Below, in pieces: positions 6,500 through 7,318 of a stretch of DNA of 7,318 nt. Both the position numbers and the translations under genes were made by a program. Under the pieces are notes generated by a model. The model saw nothing but the letters and a program-made list of their open reading frames with translations. It had not been told where the DNA came from and searched no databases. Numbering within the stretch: position 1 is the stretch's first letter; each line of letters begins with the position of its first letter. This DNA is from Candidatus Woesearchaeota archaeon (GTDB taxonomy: Archaea > Nanobdellota > Nanobdellia > Woesearchaeales > UBA10200): positions 1 through 7,318 of the forward strand of contig JAGVZX010000133.1 in assembly GCA_018302185.1 (NCBI GenBank). The letters are read 5' to 3'.

Positions 6500-7252
6500 A
6501 TGGGAAAAAATACAGGGGTGTTTGTAGCGTTAAATGTTGTGTTGCTAGTATTCTTTTTAAAATTTATTCCAAGAGTGTTTGAGCTGAATGGAAAGGCATT
6601 TGTTGGCGAATTCCTATTGCTAGGCTTATTCCTTGCAGTTGCGCTAATTGCAATGGCAGGAGTTTATTTTGACCTTGACTTTTCATTTCCATTATTGCTG
6701 GTCTTTTTTGCAGTGACATTAGTCAATACATTGTTCCTGTACTTTAATTTTGGGTTCAGGTTATACAATTATGTGCTGTTAAGCTTTGTTGGATTGCTTG
6801 GTTTTATAATAAGCTTGAATAAGCTGGATAAGCAAAAATATCCTAAGCAAGAGCCTAGATCAATTAAGCATAAGCTGCCAAAGAATTTTGAGAGTTTTAA
6901 AGTCCCAGACCCATTACTTAAAGAACTGCAGGAAAAAGTTTCAGACCCGAACATAATCTTTGAAGATGTTGAGTTTGAGAAAGCAGACCAGAAAGAGGTA
7001 GCAGAGCTGCAAAAATACCATGATGATGAAAAAGCCTCTGCCGAGAAATCCTCTAAGGAAAAACCTAAATCTTCCATAAAATATTCTACTGCCTATTCAC
7101 CAGGCAAATTTGTTGCAAGCAAATCAAGCACCAGCTACCATGCCCCAAAATGCGAATGGGCAGAAAAGATAAGCAAGAAGAATAGAGTCTGGCTTGCAAG
7201 CAAAGAAGATGCTAAGAAGAAAGGATATAAGGCGCATAGCTGTTTGAAGTAA
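6500..7252 (+). CDS. Four-helix membrane protein with C-terminal Ada-like zinc module
   Basis: The 250-residue protein starts at a leaderless ATG. Four hydrophobic segments are visible near residues 7-24, 36-55, 61-82 and 88-107, so both ends should face the cytoplasm. A charged linker rich in Lys, Glu and Ser (about 108-200) follows. The last 50 residues resemble the small Ada-type metal-binding module, whose usual pattern is F/YVASK..S..YH.P.C.WA..I...N.V...S...A...GY followed by a Cys pair. Here the probable ligands are His214 and Cys218 (YHAPKC) and His247 and Cys249 (GYKAHSC), because the usual terminal Cys-x-x-Cys is replaced by His-x-Cys. Such modules occur fused to nucleases or membrane proteins and may bind DNA or simply zinc. 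The cellular role is unknown. There are no functionally linked neighbours, and the gene is divergent from the preceding minus-strand gene. Confidence 0.85.
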   Translation: MGKNTGVFVALNVVLLVFFLKFIPRVFELNGKAFVGEFLLLGLFLAVALIAMAGVYFDLDFSFPLLLVFFAVTLVNTLFLYFNFGFRLYNYVLLSFVGLLGFIISLNKLDKQKYPKQEPRSIKHKLPKNFESFKVPDPLLKELQEKVSDPNIIFEDVEFEKADQKEVAELQKYHDDEKASAEKSSKEKPKSSIKYSTAYSPGKFVASKSSTSYHAPKCEWAEKISKKNRVWLASKEDAKKKGYKAHSCLK

Positions 7253-7270
7253 GTGATTATCTACTTAGAG

Positions 7271-7288
7271 ATATAATTTTTAATAATA
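7271..7288 (+). promoter_or_regulatory. Probable promoter of a gene beginning at the window edge
   Basis: The stretch contains ATATAATT (7271-7278) and TTTAATAATA (7279-7288), the latter identical to the box of the 501 gene. Candidate leaderless starts are the ATG at 7300, 25 bases from the first box, and the ATG at 7316, 32 bases from the second. The window ends before the choice can be made. Confidence 0.4.
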
Positions 7289-7297
7289 CCTATTTTT
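7276..7297 (+). terminator. Oligo-T tracts after the membrane-protein gene
   Basis: Two runs of five T (7277-7281 and 7293-7297) lie 25-45 bases after the stop at 7252. This suits factor-independent archaeal termination. The first run overlaps the likely promoter of the next gene, so the assignment is tentative. Confidence 0.35.
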
Positions 7298-7318
7298 AGA
7301 TGGATGTGAATAATCATG

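Noticed and set aside
1..7318. A defence system, mobile element, CRISPR array or RNA gene
   Set aside because: I looked for spaced direct repeats, terminal inverted repeats, transposase or nuclease motifs and tRNA-like cloverleaf sequences and saw none. Rad50 alone, without Mre11 or a partner nuclease, does not support a defence system.

Overview
The window looks like part of the chromosome of a low-GC archaeon, most likely a small-genome (DPANN, Woesearchaeota-like) lineage. This rests on four things. Nearly every gene has an AT-rich TATA-like box about 26-30 bases before its first codon, leaving almost no 5' leader. The largest gene is a Rad50-type ATPase with a CPVC zinc hook. Oligo-T tracts follow several genes. 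Three or four proteins are small, soluble and unrecognisable, as is usual in such lineages. The taxonomic placement is inference; no rRNA or other marker is present.

Layout from left to right. Positions 1-390 hold the 3' end of an unrecognised, probably beta-rich protein (+). Positions 501-1145 encode an unrecognised 214-residue soluble protein (+). Positions 3658-1192 (minus) carry rad50, which is broken. Its Walker A N-terminal piece (3658-3410) and its large coiled-coil, zinc-hook and ABC-signature piece (3480-1192) lie in different frames, and about 17-20 codons appear to be missing at the join near 3466-3484. Positions 3814-4506 (+, divergent from rad50) encode an unrecognised 230-residue protein. 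Positions 4594-5625 (+) encode a complete class I fructose-bisphosphate aldolase of the bacterial/eukaryotic type. Positions 6364-5639 (minus, convergent with the aldolase) encode an unrecognised protein of about 241 residues. Positions 6500-7252 (+) encode a four-helix membrane protein with a C-terminal Ada-like zinc-binding module. The last 66 bases hold a probable terminator and the promoter of a further gene.

The genes alternate in strand and nearly all have their own promoter, so this is a mosaic of single-gene transcription units and not an operon. I see no defence island, mobile element, CRISPR array, tRNA or rRNA. The points most worth a second look are the rad50 disruption, the shared promoter architecture with the aldolase as the Shine-Dalgarno exception, the promoter-based start correction at 6364, and the altered zinc-ligand pattern in the membrane protein. 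I found no convincing evidence for a new multi-gene system.
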